Made by a program: the position numbers and the translations under genes. 17,763 bases of DNA from NCBI GenBank assembly GCA_007121485.1, contig SKKM01000255.1, positions 1 to 17,763 of the forward strand, given 5' to 3'. Positions 5,320-12,194 of the stretch are shown piece by piece (position 1 is the first letter of the stretch; every line of letters starts with the position of its first letter). The notes under the pieces were generated by a model, which ran no database searches, was not told the DNA's origin, and worked only from the letters and a program-made list of their open reading frames with translations. This stretch comes from Wenzhouxiangella sp. Lineage in GTDB: Bacteria; Pseudomonadota; Gammaproteobacteria; Xanthomonadales; Wenzhouxiangellaceae.

Positions 5320-7125
5320 ATGAGCCGAATCGCCCGCATCCGCAATTTCTCGATCATCGCCCATGTCGACCACGGCAAGTCGACGCTGGCCGATCGCTTC
5401 ATCCAGCTCTGCGGTGGCTTGAGCGAGCGTGAAATGGCCGCCCAGGTGCTCGACTCCATGGACATCGAGCGCGAACGCGGCATCACGATCAAGGCCCAGA
5501 GCGTCACGCTCAACTACGACGCCGACTCCGGCGAGCGCTACCAGCTCAATTTCATCGACACTCCCGGCCACGTCGACTTCTCCTACGAGGTCTCGCGTTC
5601 GCTGGCCGCCTGCGAGGGCGCGCTGCTCGTGGTCGACGCCGCGCAAGGCGTCGAGGCCCAGAGCGTGGCCAACTGCTACACCGCCGTCGAGCAGGGCCTG
5701 GAGGTCATCCCGGTCATCAACAAGATCGACCTGCCGGCGGCTGACCCGGAGCGGGTCCGTCACCAGATCGAGGACATCATCGGCATCGACGCCTCCGAGG
5801 CCATCCTGGTCAGCGCCAAGACCGGGGAGGGTATTCGCGATGTACTCGAGGCCATCGTCAAGCGTATTCCGGCACCGGATGCCCATGAGGATGGGCCACT
5901 CAAGGCCCTGATCATCGACTCCTGGTTCGACAACTACCTGGGGGTCAACTCCCTGGTCAGGATCAAGCAGGGCAAACTGCGCCGCGGCCAGAAGATCCGC
6001 GTCATGTCCAGCGGCGAGGAGCACCAGGCCGACCAGATCGGCATCTTCAGCCCCAAGCGCACCGCCACCGATGAGCTCGGCTGCGGCCAGGTCGGCTTCG
6101 TCGCCGCCGGCATCAAGGAAGTGCACGGCGCCCCGGTCGGCGACACCATCACCCTGGCCGGCACTCCGGCCGACCGGCCCCTGCCGGGTTTCAAGCCGCT
6201 GCAGCCGCGCGTGTTCGCCGGCGTCTTTCCGGTCGATTCCAGCGACTATCCCGACCTGCGTGATGCCCTGGACAAGCTGCAGCTCAACGATTCGGCGCTG
6301 CAGTTCGAGCCGGAAACCTCGGTCGCCCTGGGCTTCGGTTTCCGCTGCGGCTTCCTCGGCATGCTGCACATGGAAATCGTGCAGGAACGGCTGGAGCGCG
6401 AATATGATCTCGATCTGATCACCACGGCGCCGACCGTCATCTACGAACTCGAGATGACCGACGGCGAGGTGATCACCCTGGACAACCCGGCCGGGCTGCC
6501 GCCGGTCAACAAGATCCGCGAGATCCGCGAGCCGATCATTCGCGCCAACATCCTGCTGCCGCAGGAGTATGTCGGCGCCGTCATCGGCTTGTGCGAAGAA
6601 AAGCGCGGCCTGCAGAAGGACATGCGTTTCCTCGGTGGCCAGGTCCAGCTGACCTATGAGCTGCCCATGGCCGAGGTGGTGATGGATTTCTTCGACCGGC
6701 TCAAGTCCTGCTCGCGCGGCTTTGCCTCCTTCGAATACGATTTCGCCCGCTACCAGGCCGGTCCCTTCGTGCGCCTGGACCTGCTGATCAACGGCGAGCG
6801 CGTCGACGCCTTGAGCAGCATCGTCCACCGCCAGGTCTGCGAGCGGCGCGGGCGTGAACTGGCCGATCGCATGCGCGAGCTCATTCCGCGCCAGATGTTC
6901 GATATCGCCATCCAGGCCGCCATCGGTTCGCACGTGATCGCGCGCAGCACGGTCAAGGCTTACCGCAAGAACGTGACCGCGAAGTGCTACGGTGGCGACG
7001 TGACGCGCAAGCGCAAGCTGCTGGAGAAGCAGAAAGCCGGCAAGCGGCGCATGAAGCAGGTCGGGCGCATCGAGATTCCGCAGGAGGCCTTCCTGGCGGT
7101 GCTGCGGACCGACAGCGACAAGTGA
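5320..7125 (+). CDS. lepA: Elongation factor 4 (LepA), ribosome back-translocating GTPase
   Basis: This 601-residue translational GTPase is at full family length. LepA/EF4 acts on stalled or stressed ribosomes and has been linked to 30S biogenesis; it is partly membrane-associated. GTPase motifs: G1 AHVDHGKS at 14-21, the switch segment RERGITIK at 51-58, DTPGH at 80-84, NKID at 134-137. Domain II and EF-G-like domains follow. The LepA-specific C-terminal domain has YRKNVTAKCYGGDVTRKRKL (about 548-567) and KRRMKQVGRIEIPQEAF, its conserved tail. The start MSRIARIRNFSIIAHVDHGK is standard. No clear Shine-Dalgarno sequence precedes the ATG; instead a GC-only hairpin and a five-codon frame whose TGA overlaps the ATG. 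lepB follows after 32 bases, so the two are probably co-transcribed. Confidence 0.97.
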   Translation: MSRIARIRNFSIIAHVDHGKSTLADRFIQLCGGLSEREMAAQVLDSMDIERERGITIKAQSVTLNYDADSGERYQLNFIDTPGHVDFSYEVSRSLAACEGALLVVDAAQGVEAQSVANCYTAVEQGLEVIPVINKIDLPAADPERVRHQIEDIIGIDASEAILVSAKTGEGIRDVLEAIVKRIPAPDAHEDGPLKALIIDSWFDNYLGVNSLVRIKQGKLRRGQKIRVMSSGEEHQADQIGIFSPKRTATDELGCGQVGFVAAGIKEVHGAPVGDTITLAGTPADRPLPGFKPLQPRVFAGVFPVDSSDYPDLRDALDKLQLNDSALQFEPETSVALGFGFRCGFLGMLHMEIVQERLEREYDLDLITTAPTVIYELEMTDGEVITLDNPAGLPPVNKIREIREPIIRANILLPQEYVGAVIGLCEEKRGLQKDMRFLGGQVQLTYELPMAEVVMDFFDRLKSCSRGFASFEYDFARYQAGPFVRLDLLINGERVDALSSIVHRQVCERRGRELADRMRELIPRQMFDIAIQAAIGSHVIARSTVKAYRKNVTAKCYGGDVTRKRKLLEKQKAGKRRMKQVGRIEIPQEAFLAVLRTDSDK

Positions 7126-7157
7126 GTCAAAAATAACGATAACGGCAAGCATCGACC

Positions 7158-7934
7158 ATGGACTTTGCACTGATTTTGAGCTTACTCGCCCTGGCCACAG
7201 GGATTCTCTGGCTGCTGCTGCGCTTCTGGCTGGCCCCGAAAGCCCGTCGCGAGGGCCGGGAGGCGCCGCACTGGGTCGAGAGCATCGCTTCGCTGTTCCC
7301 GATCATCGTGATCGTGCTGGTGTTCCGCTCCTTCGTGCTGGAGCCGTTCAAGATTCCTTCCGGATCGATGATCCCGACCCTGGAAATCGGCGATTTCATC
7401 GCCGTGACCAAGTTTTCCTACGGCCTGCGACTGCCCGTGCTCAATACCCGCATCCTGGCGGTAGGCGAGCCGGAGCGCGGCGACGTCATGGTTTTTCGTT
7501 TTCCCCAGGATGAGCGGGTCAACTACATCAAGCGCGTGGTCGGCCTGCCCGGCGATACGGTGACCTACCGCAACAAGGTGCTGTTCATCAACGGGGAGCC
7601 GGTGGAGCAGCAGACGGTGGGTCCCTTCGTCGGCGAGGGCCTCAACCGCAACCCGCCGGGTCGTCAGCCGATCAAGCGCCGTGAGCTGCTGGGCGAGGAG
7701 CCGCACTACATCATGGTCTTCCCGGACCAGCCGGATCGCGAAACCCGGACCTGGACCGTGCCCGAGGGGCATTTCTTCGTGCTCGGCGACAATCGTGACC
7801 AGTCGCTCGACAGCCGGCACTGGAACTTCGTGCCCGAGGCCAACCTGGTGGGGCGGGCCTGGCGCGTCTGGATGCACTGGGACTGCGCGCGCGGGTGCGT
7901 GGTCTGGAGCCGAATTGGTGGTAAGATTCAGTGA
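7158..7934 (+). CDS. lepB: Signal peptidase I (LepB)
   Basis: This 258-residue inner-membrane serine protease removes signal peptides from exported preproteins. Two N-terminal membrane segments are visible at about 3-22 and 45-61. The nucleophile is Ser70 in PSGSMIPTL (box B). The general base is Lys125 in NYIKRVVGLPGD (box D). Box E reads GDNRDQSLDSRHWNFVP near 212-228; the more usual form is GDNRDNS...WGFVP, so the N-to-Q and G-to-N changes are slightly unusual but common enough within the family. Coupling to lepA is ancestral. The 32-base gap before it is A-rich (CAAAAATAACGATAACGG) with no clear ribosome site, so initiation may depend on the unstructured A-rich leader or on lepA translation. 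Confidence 0.95.
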   Translation: MDFALILSLLALATGILWLLLRFWLAPKARREGREAPHWVESIASLFPIIVIVLVFRSFVLEPFKIPSGSMIPTLEIGDFIAVTKFSYGLRLPVLNTRILAVGEPERGDVMVFRFPQDERVNYIKRVVGLPGDTVTYRNKVLFINGEPVEQQTVGPFVGEGLNRNPPGRQPIKRRELLGEEPHYIMVFPDQPDRETRTWTVPEGHFFVLGDNRDQSLDSRHWNFVPEANLVGRAWRVWMHWDCARGCVVWSRIGGKIQ

Positions 7935-7990
7935 TTGGCAGCGATACTGCTGAGGGAAGATTCTCGGTCACAGTTGGGAGGAATCACACG

Positions 7991-8353
7991 ATGATTCGCG
8001 AAGCGAGGGGGATGACGCTGCTCGGCTTCATCATGGTGCTGGCCCTGGTCCTGTTTGCGGCCTACCTGGGAATCAAGCTGGTACCGATCTACCTGAACCA
8101 TTATTCCGTGGTTACCGAAATGCGCGCCGTCGCCCAGCAATCGGGTGCGGCCAACATGCCGCCTCAGACCATACGGCGCAACCTGATGTCGCGCTTTGAC
8201 GTCAGCTATGTTCGGCATGTCCAGCCCGAGAACATCCGGATCGAACGGGGTGAGCGCGTCAACCTCATCGTCTCCTACGAAGTTCAGGAGCACCTGATCG
8301 GCAATATCGATGCCTTGATCCGTTTTGAACGCGTCGAACCCCTCAGCAATTAG
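7991..8353 (+). CDS. DUF4845 family small membrane protein
   Basis: This is a 120-residue protein with one N-terminal membrane segment (about 8-32) and a small soluble domain after it. The start IREARGMTLLGFIMVLALVL looks like a type IV pilin N terminus (RG|MTLLGF), but the Glu normally at mature position 5 is Gly, so it is probably just a membrane anchor. The ATG at 7991 has a good ribosome site (GGGAGG nine bases upstream); a GTG at 7931 overlapping lepB is less likely. Proteins of this family lie between lepB and rnc in many gammaproteobacteria (PA0769 in P. aeruginosa, from memory). The function is unknown; a role in export or envelope maintenance would be only a guess from location. Its 3' end overlaps rnc by 29 bases. 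Confidence 0.85.
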   Translation: MIREARGMTLLGFIMVLALVLFAAYLGIKLVPIYLNHYSVVTEMRAVAQQSGAANMPPQTIRRNLMSRFDVSYVRHVQPENIRIERGERVNLIVSYEVQEHLIGNIDALIRFERVEPLSN

Positions 8354-9068
8354 CCAGGCTGATCACATTCCGGGGATCGACTACCGTTTCAGCGATCCGG
8401 CCCTGCTGGAACAGGCGCTGACGCACCGCAGCCACGGCGGCAGACACTACGAGCGGCTGGAGTTTCTCGGCGACAGCTTGCTCAACCTCGTGGCCTCGGA
8501 GTTGCTCTATCACGAGCGGCGGCATGCGCCGGAAGGTGACCTGAGCCGGATGCGGTCGCGCCTGGTGCGCGATGTCACCCTGGCCGAGATAGCCCGCGAG
8601 CTCCAGCTCGGCCCCTACCTGCGGCTCGGGCAGGGCGAGCTGCGCAGCGGCGGCTTCCTGCGCGAATCGATTCTGGCCGACGTGGTCGAGGCGCTGATCG
8701 GCGCCATCTACATCGACGGCGGCTTCGAAGCCGCCCGTCGAGTCGTGATCGAGCTCATCGGCCAGCGCCTCGATGCCCTGCCTGACGCCGAGCAGCTCAA
8801 GGACCCCAAGACCCGCCTGCAGGAACTGCTGCAGGCCCACGGGCTGGAGTTGCCGATCTACTCGGTGCTCGCCGAGAGCGGTGCCGACCACGCCAAGCGC
8901 TTCCTGGTCCAGTGCGCCATCGGCGACCTGTTGCCGCCGGTCCAGGCCGAGGCCGCCAGCCGGCGCAAGGCCGAGCAGGCGGCGGCGCGTCTGGCCCACC
9001 AGGCCCTGGTCGAAAAACTGGCGCACGCGCCGCAACTGCCGGTAACGCGAGCGGATCGCGATGACTGA
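8325..9068 (+). CDS. rnc: Ribonuclease III (Rnc)
   Basis: This 247-residue endoribonuclease cleaves double-stranded RNA and processes rRNA precursors. The RNase III domain (about 15-155) contains the signature ERLEFLGDSLLN (43-54) with Glu43, Glu46 and Asp50, and the second metal-binding cluster Asp119 and Glu122 in LADVVEALIG. A double-stranded RNA-binding domain follows (about 160-237: DPKTRLQELLQ...SRRKAEQAAARLA). An in-frame stop at 8316 leaves TTG 8325 as the only conventional start before the domain; it lies inside the DUF4845 gene, so initiation is likely coupled. The protein has a slightly longer N and C terminus than the 226-residue E. coli enzyme. In E. coli rnc controls its own mRNA through a leader hairpin; I could not identify an equivalent here. 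Confidence 0.95.
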   Translation: MNASNPSAISQADHIPGIDYRFSDPALLEQALTHRSHGGRHYERLEFLGDSLLNLVASELLYHERRHAPEGDLSRMRSRLVRDVTLAEIARELQLGPYLRLGQGELRSGGFLRESILADVVEALIGAIYIDGGFEAARRVVIELIGQRLDALPDAEQLKDPKTRLQELLQAHGLELPIYSVLAESGADHAKRFLVQCAIGDLLPPVQAEAASRRKAEQAAARLAHQALVEKLAHAPQLPVTRADRDD

Positions 9069-9951
9069 AGCGAAGTTCGGCCATGTCGCCCTGATCGGCC
9101 GTCCGAATGCCGGCAAGTCGACCCTGCTCAACGCCCTGACCGGTGAACACCTGGCCATCGTCACCCACAAGCCGCAAACCACCCGGCACCGCATCCTCGG
9201 CCTGGTCAGCGAGGCGCGCGGACAGATCGCCTTCGTGGATACCCCCGGTGTGCATCGCCGCAAGCCGCATGCCCTCAACCGGCGCTTGAACCGCGCCGCG
9301 GCCGGCGCCCTGCGTGGCGTGGACGCGGCCGTGCTCGTGGTCGATGCCGGCCGCTGGACCGACGAAGACGAACTGGCCGCCGGCATGCTCAAGGATTTCG
9401 AGGGCGTTCGCATCCTGGCCCTGAACAAGATCGACCTGCTGAAGGACCGGCAGCGGCTGCTCGAAATGACCGCAGAACTGTCGGCCCGCCTGGGCATCGA
9501 CTGCGTGGTCTACCTGTCGGCGCTGAAGGGAGACGGCCTCGACGATCTGCTCGATGAACTGTTTGTCCGCCTGCCCGCCGGTGAGCCGCAATACCCTTCC
9601 GATGAGTTCACCGATCGTTCCTCGCGCTTCCTGGCCGCCGAGCTGGTGCGTGAGCAGCTGATGCTGCAGCTGCACCAGGAGATCCCTTACGGACTGACGG
9701 TGGTCATCGAGCGCTTCGAGTCCGAACCGCGGCGCCTGCTGATCAACGCGCTCATCGTGGTCGCGGAGGAACGTCACAAGGGCATGGTGATCGGTCGCCA
9801 GGGGACGGTGCTAAAGCGGGTCGGCAGTCGCGCGCGTCGGGCCATGGCGGAGTTGTTCGGCCAGCCGGTACACCTGGAACTGCATGTCAAGACCCGGGCC
9901 GGCTGGACCGACGATGACCGGCTGCTCGACGAGCTGGGTTTTGCCGATTGA
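9061..9951 (+). CDS. era: GTPase Era (16S rRNA binding, 30S maturation)
   Basis: This 296-residue GTPase binds the 3' end of 16S rRNA and helps 30S subunit assembly. The GTPase domain shows G1 GRPNAGKS (13-20), the switch segment HKPQTTRHRI (36-45), DTPG (60-63) and NKID (122-125). A type II KH RNA-binding domain lies near 220-290, with the loop MVIGRQGTVLKRVGSRARR. Length matches the family (about 300). The ATG overlaps the end of rnc by eight bases, consistent with the conserved rnc-era pairing and translational coupling. Confidence 0.97.
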   Translation: MTEAKFGHVALIGRPNAGKSTLLNALTGEHLAIVTHKPQTTRHRILGLVSEARGQIAFVDTPGVHRRKPHALNRRLNRAAAGALRGVDAAVLVVDAGRWTDEDELAAGMLKDFEGVRILALNKIDLLKDRQRLLEMTAELSARLGIDCVVYLSALKGDGLDDLLDELFVRLPAGEPQYPSDEFTDRSSRFLAAELVREQLMLQLHQEIPYGLTVVIERFESEPRRLLINALIVVAEERHKGMVIGRQGTVLKRVGSRARRAMAELFGQPVHLELHVKTRAGWTDDDRLLDELGFAD

Positions 9952-9957
9952 TCCGGC

Positions 9958-10656
9958 TTGAGTCGCTTCGAGTCCGAACACAGCTGGATTCTGCATCGCC
10001 GGCCTTGGCGCGAGTCGAGCCTGCTGGTGGAGCTGTTCAGCTTCGAGCACGGACGCGTCGGGCTGGTTGCGCGCGGCCTGCGCAGCCAGTCCTCGCCGTG
10101 GCGCGGACTGGGTGAGCCCTTCATCCCGCTGCGCGCGGCCTGGGTGCGGCGCGGCGAACTGGGTACCCTGAGCGATGTCGAGGCCGTGGGCGCGAGGGTG
10201 GCCTTGTCCGGCCAGGCGCTGTGGTGCGGTCTGTATGCCAACGAGCTGATCCTGACCCTGCTCGGCCGCGACGATTCCGTGCCGTCCCTGTTCAGCGCCT
10301 ATGGCGGCCTGCTGCCGCGTCTGGCCGACGAAGCCGGTCGGCACTCGGCCCTGCGCCTGTTCGAGCTGGCCGTGCTGGACGCCCTGGGTGTTGCTCCCGA
10401 CCTGACCAGGGAGGCCATGCAGGGCGAGCCCGTGCAGCCGGAGGGTTGGTACTCGCTGGATCCGGAAGCGGGCTTCGTCGCTGCCGCTCCCGGCCGCGGC
10501 GTTTACTCCGGGCGGGCGATACTATCGCTGTCCGGCGCGCCTGGTTCGGACGCGGAAGTCCGCCGCCAGGCGCGTGAAATCATGCGGGTGCTGATCGATC
10601 ACCAGCTCGACGGCCGACCGCTCAAGACCCGCGAACTGTTCAGGAGTGTGAGATGA
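9958..10656 (+). CDS. recO: DNA repair protein RecO
   Basis: This 232-residue RecFOR-pathway protein helps load RecA on gapped, SSB-coated DNA. The N-terminal OB-fold (about 5-80) begins SWILHRRPWRESSLLVELFS and contains HGRVGLVARGLR, the typical RecO opening. The helical C-terminal domain includes LWCGLYANELILTLLGRDD (about 88-106) and ends LKTRELFRSVR. The four zinc-binding cysteines found in many Gram-positive and Thermus/Deinococcus RecOs are missing, as in other gammaproteobacterial RecOs. The only suitable start is TTG 9958, six bases after the era stop. Its stop overlaps the pdxJ ATG (ATGA). Confidence 0.92.
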   Translation: MSRFESEHSWILHRRPWRESSLLVELFSFEHGRVGLVARGLRSQSSPWRGLGEPFIPLRAAWVRRGELGTLSDVEAVGARVALSGQALWCGLYANELILTLLGRDDSVPSLFSAYGGLLPRLADEAGRHSALRLFELAVLDALGVAPDLTREAMQGEPVQPEGWYSLDPEAGFVAAAPGRGVYSGRAILSLSGAPGSDAEVRRQAREIMRVLIDHQLDGRPLKTRELFRSVR

Positions 10657-11393
10657 AGGACTTGCTGCTGGGTGTCAACATCGACCATGTCGCCACGCTG
10701 CGCCAGGTCCGCGGCACCCCGTACCCCTCGCTGGTCGAGGCCGCGCGCGTGGCCGAGGAGGCCGGCGCCGACGCGATCACCATTCACCTGCGCGAGGATC
10801 GCCGGCATATCCAGGATGCCGATGTCGAGACCCTGTCCGGTTGTCTGCAGACGCGCATGAACCTGGAACTGGCGGTGACGGACGCCATGCTGGCCATTGC
10901 CGAGCGCGTGCAGCCGGCCGACGTCTGCCTGGTGCCCGAGCGCCGCGAGGAGTTGACCACGGAGGGTGGCCTGAATGTCGCCGCCCATGCGGCCGCGGTG
11001 GGCGCCGCCTGCCGGCGCCTGCACGCCGCCGGCATTCGGGTTTCCCTGTTCATCGATCCGGACGCCGAACAGCTGCGTGCGGCCTGTGATCTGGGAGCCA
11101 GGGTGGTCGAGCTGCATACCGGCTGCTACGCCGAGGCCGAGGGCGCGCATAGAGCGCGCGAACTGGAGCGCCTGGCCCGCGCGGTCGAGTTGGGCACGAA
11201 GCTTGGACTGCAGGTCAACGCCGGTCACGGCCTGACGCTGGAGAACGTGGCGCCGGTGGCGGCCATGGCGGGCGTACGCGAGCTCAATATCGGCCACGCA
11301 CTGGTGGCCCGCGCCGTCTTCGTCGGGCTGGGGCAGGCGGTGCGCGAAATGAAGCAGCTGATGCGCGCGGCGCGCGCGGACTCCGTGGCCTGA
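10653..11393 (+). CDS. pdxJ: Pyridoxine 5'-phosphate synthase PdxJ
   Basis: This 246-residue TIM-barrel enzyme condenses 1-deoxy-D-xylulose 5-phosphate with 3-amino-2-oxopropyl phosphate to form pyridoxine 5'-phosphate, the last ring-forming step of the DXP-dependent vitamin B6 pathway. Conserved motifs: GVNIDHVATLRQ (7-18), IHLREDRRHI (44-53, with catalytic His45), TRMNLELAVT (67-76, Glu72), EHTGCYA-like VELHTGCYA (152-160), and NAGHGLTL (189-196, His192). The start has a good AGGAG site and overlaps the recO stop by four bases. acpS, which usually follows pdxJ, is absent; instead the pdxJ TGA is immediately followed by the stop codon of a convergent gene. Confidence 0.97.
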   Translation: MKDLLLGVNIDHVATLRQVRGTPYPSLVEAARVAEEAGADAITIHLREDRRHIQDADVETLSGCLQTRMNLELAVTDAMLAIAERVQPADVCLVPERREELTTEGGLNVAAHAAAVGAACRRLHAAGIRVSLFIDPDAEQLRAACDLGARVVELHTGCYAEAEGAHRARELERLARAVELGTKLGLQVNAGHGLTLENVAPVAAMAGVRELNIGHALVARAVFVGLGQAVREMKQLMRAARADSVA

Positions 11394-12194
11394 TCAGTCC
11401 GCCGTCCGGCCGGACGGCGCGCTCATCAGCGCCTGGCTGGTCGCCCGGGCGATGCGCAGGAAGTCCGTGTAGGCGGTTCCGGTGGAGCTGGCTGCCGTGT
11501 CCTGCAGGCGGCGGCGCAGGTCGCCGCAGGCGCGGCTGAAGCGCATGGCCCCGGCAAAGCCGCCGGCGCCGGTCCACTGGTGCAGCAGCTCTGCCGCCTT
11601 GTCCGTGTGGCCCTCGATCACCCATTGATCCAGAAGCGGCAGCTTTTCGTCCAGCTCCTGGCTCAGCATCCGGCCCAGGCGGGACGCCAGCCCGGCATCG
11701 CCGTGCGCTGCAGTCAGTGCCCGCTGGACATCGAGCAGCGCTTCACTGCCGGCATGGCGTTGTTGCTGCTCAGGTGTGAATTCCCGCGCTCCCGCAGGAT
11801 CCATCAGCTGGTGAAGGGCCGAGGTCAGCTGCAGGATCGACAGTGGCTTGCTGAGGTAGGCGTCGAAGCCGCCGTCGAGCAGGCGCGAGCGTTCCTCCGG
11901 ACGCGCGTCGGCGGTCATGACCACCATGCGCGCCCGGGCGGACGGTCCATCCAGATCACGTATCCTGTTGGCTGTCGCCAAACCGTCCAGTTGCGGCATG
12001 TGCAAGTCCATCAGAATGACATGGTAGGTCTCGGTTCGGCAGCGCTGGATGGCGGCCTCGCCGCTGTCGGCCAAATCGAGCTGGCCGACGATGGCCGACA
12101 GCCCGGCGCGCAGGAATTCGCGGTTGACCGGGTGGTCGTCGACGACCAGTACCTTCATCTGGCCGAGGTCCATGTTCGGGAATGAAGCGCTCAT
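11394..12194 (-). CDS. Stand-alone receiver-Hpt phosphorelay protein (BarA/GacS C-terminal-like)
   Basis: This 266-residue cytoplasmic protein has two signalling modules and no kinase. Receiver domain (about 13-132): acidic pair Asp19/Asp20 in VLVVDDHP, phosphoacceptor Asp63 in ILMDLHMPQLDG, Thr94 in VVMTAD, Lys116 in YLSKPL; all key residues are present. The Hpt-like helical domain (about 152-258) has LLHQWTGAGGFAGA with His205 where Hpt proteins carry the phosphorylatable His. Its layout resembles the BarA Hpt segment IHKLHGSCGYSGV, though the usual Lys or His-Gly after the His is Thr-Gly. I infer a phosphotransfer shuttle for an unlinked hybrid kinase. In Vibrio, as I recall, the barA homologue varS lies close to the pdxJ cluster, so this may be a remnant of it. 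No ribosome site precedes any of the starts M1, M8 (12173) or M13 (12158, giving the typical MKVLVVDD). Confidence 0.82.
   Translation of the reverse strand: MSASFPNMDLGQMKVLVVDDHPVNREFLRAGLSAIVGQLDLADSGEAAIQRCRTETYHVILMDLHMPQLDGLATANRIRDLDGPSARARMVVMTADARPEERSRLLDGGFDAYLSKPLSILQLTSALHQLMDPAGAREFTPEQQQRHAGSEALLDVQRALTAAHGDAGLASRLGRMLSQELDEKLPLLDQWVIEGHTDKAAELLHQWTGAGGFAGAMRFSRACGDLRRRLQDTAASSTGTAYTDFLRIARATSQALMSAPSGRTAD
11400..11419 (+). repeat. Perfect 20-bp palindrome at the pdxJ / receiver-Hpt convergent junction
   Basis: CGCCGTCCGG is followed directly by its reverse complement CCGGACGGCG. It starts seven bases after the pdxJ stop and lies inside the last codons of the opposing gene. 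As RNA it would fold, from either strand, into a hairpin of about eight GC-rich pairs with a GGCC loop. No T-tract follows on either strand, so intrinsic termination is not assured. Confidence 0.6.

Noticed and set aside
7126..7157. Separate lepB promoter in the A-rich gap after lepA
   Set aside because: The AT-rich patch has no hexamer pair at acceptable spacing; more likely an unstructured translation start region.
5254..7170. 638-codon open frame on the minus strand
   Set aside because: It is exactly antisense to lepA, in the frame that GC-rich codon bias keeps open; no domain or signal is recognisable.
8343..9777. Long minus-strand frames over rnc and era (384 and 326 codons)
   Set aside because: Both overlap two secure, highly conserved genes and look like mirror frames of GC-biased codons.
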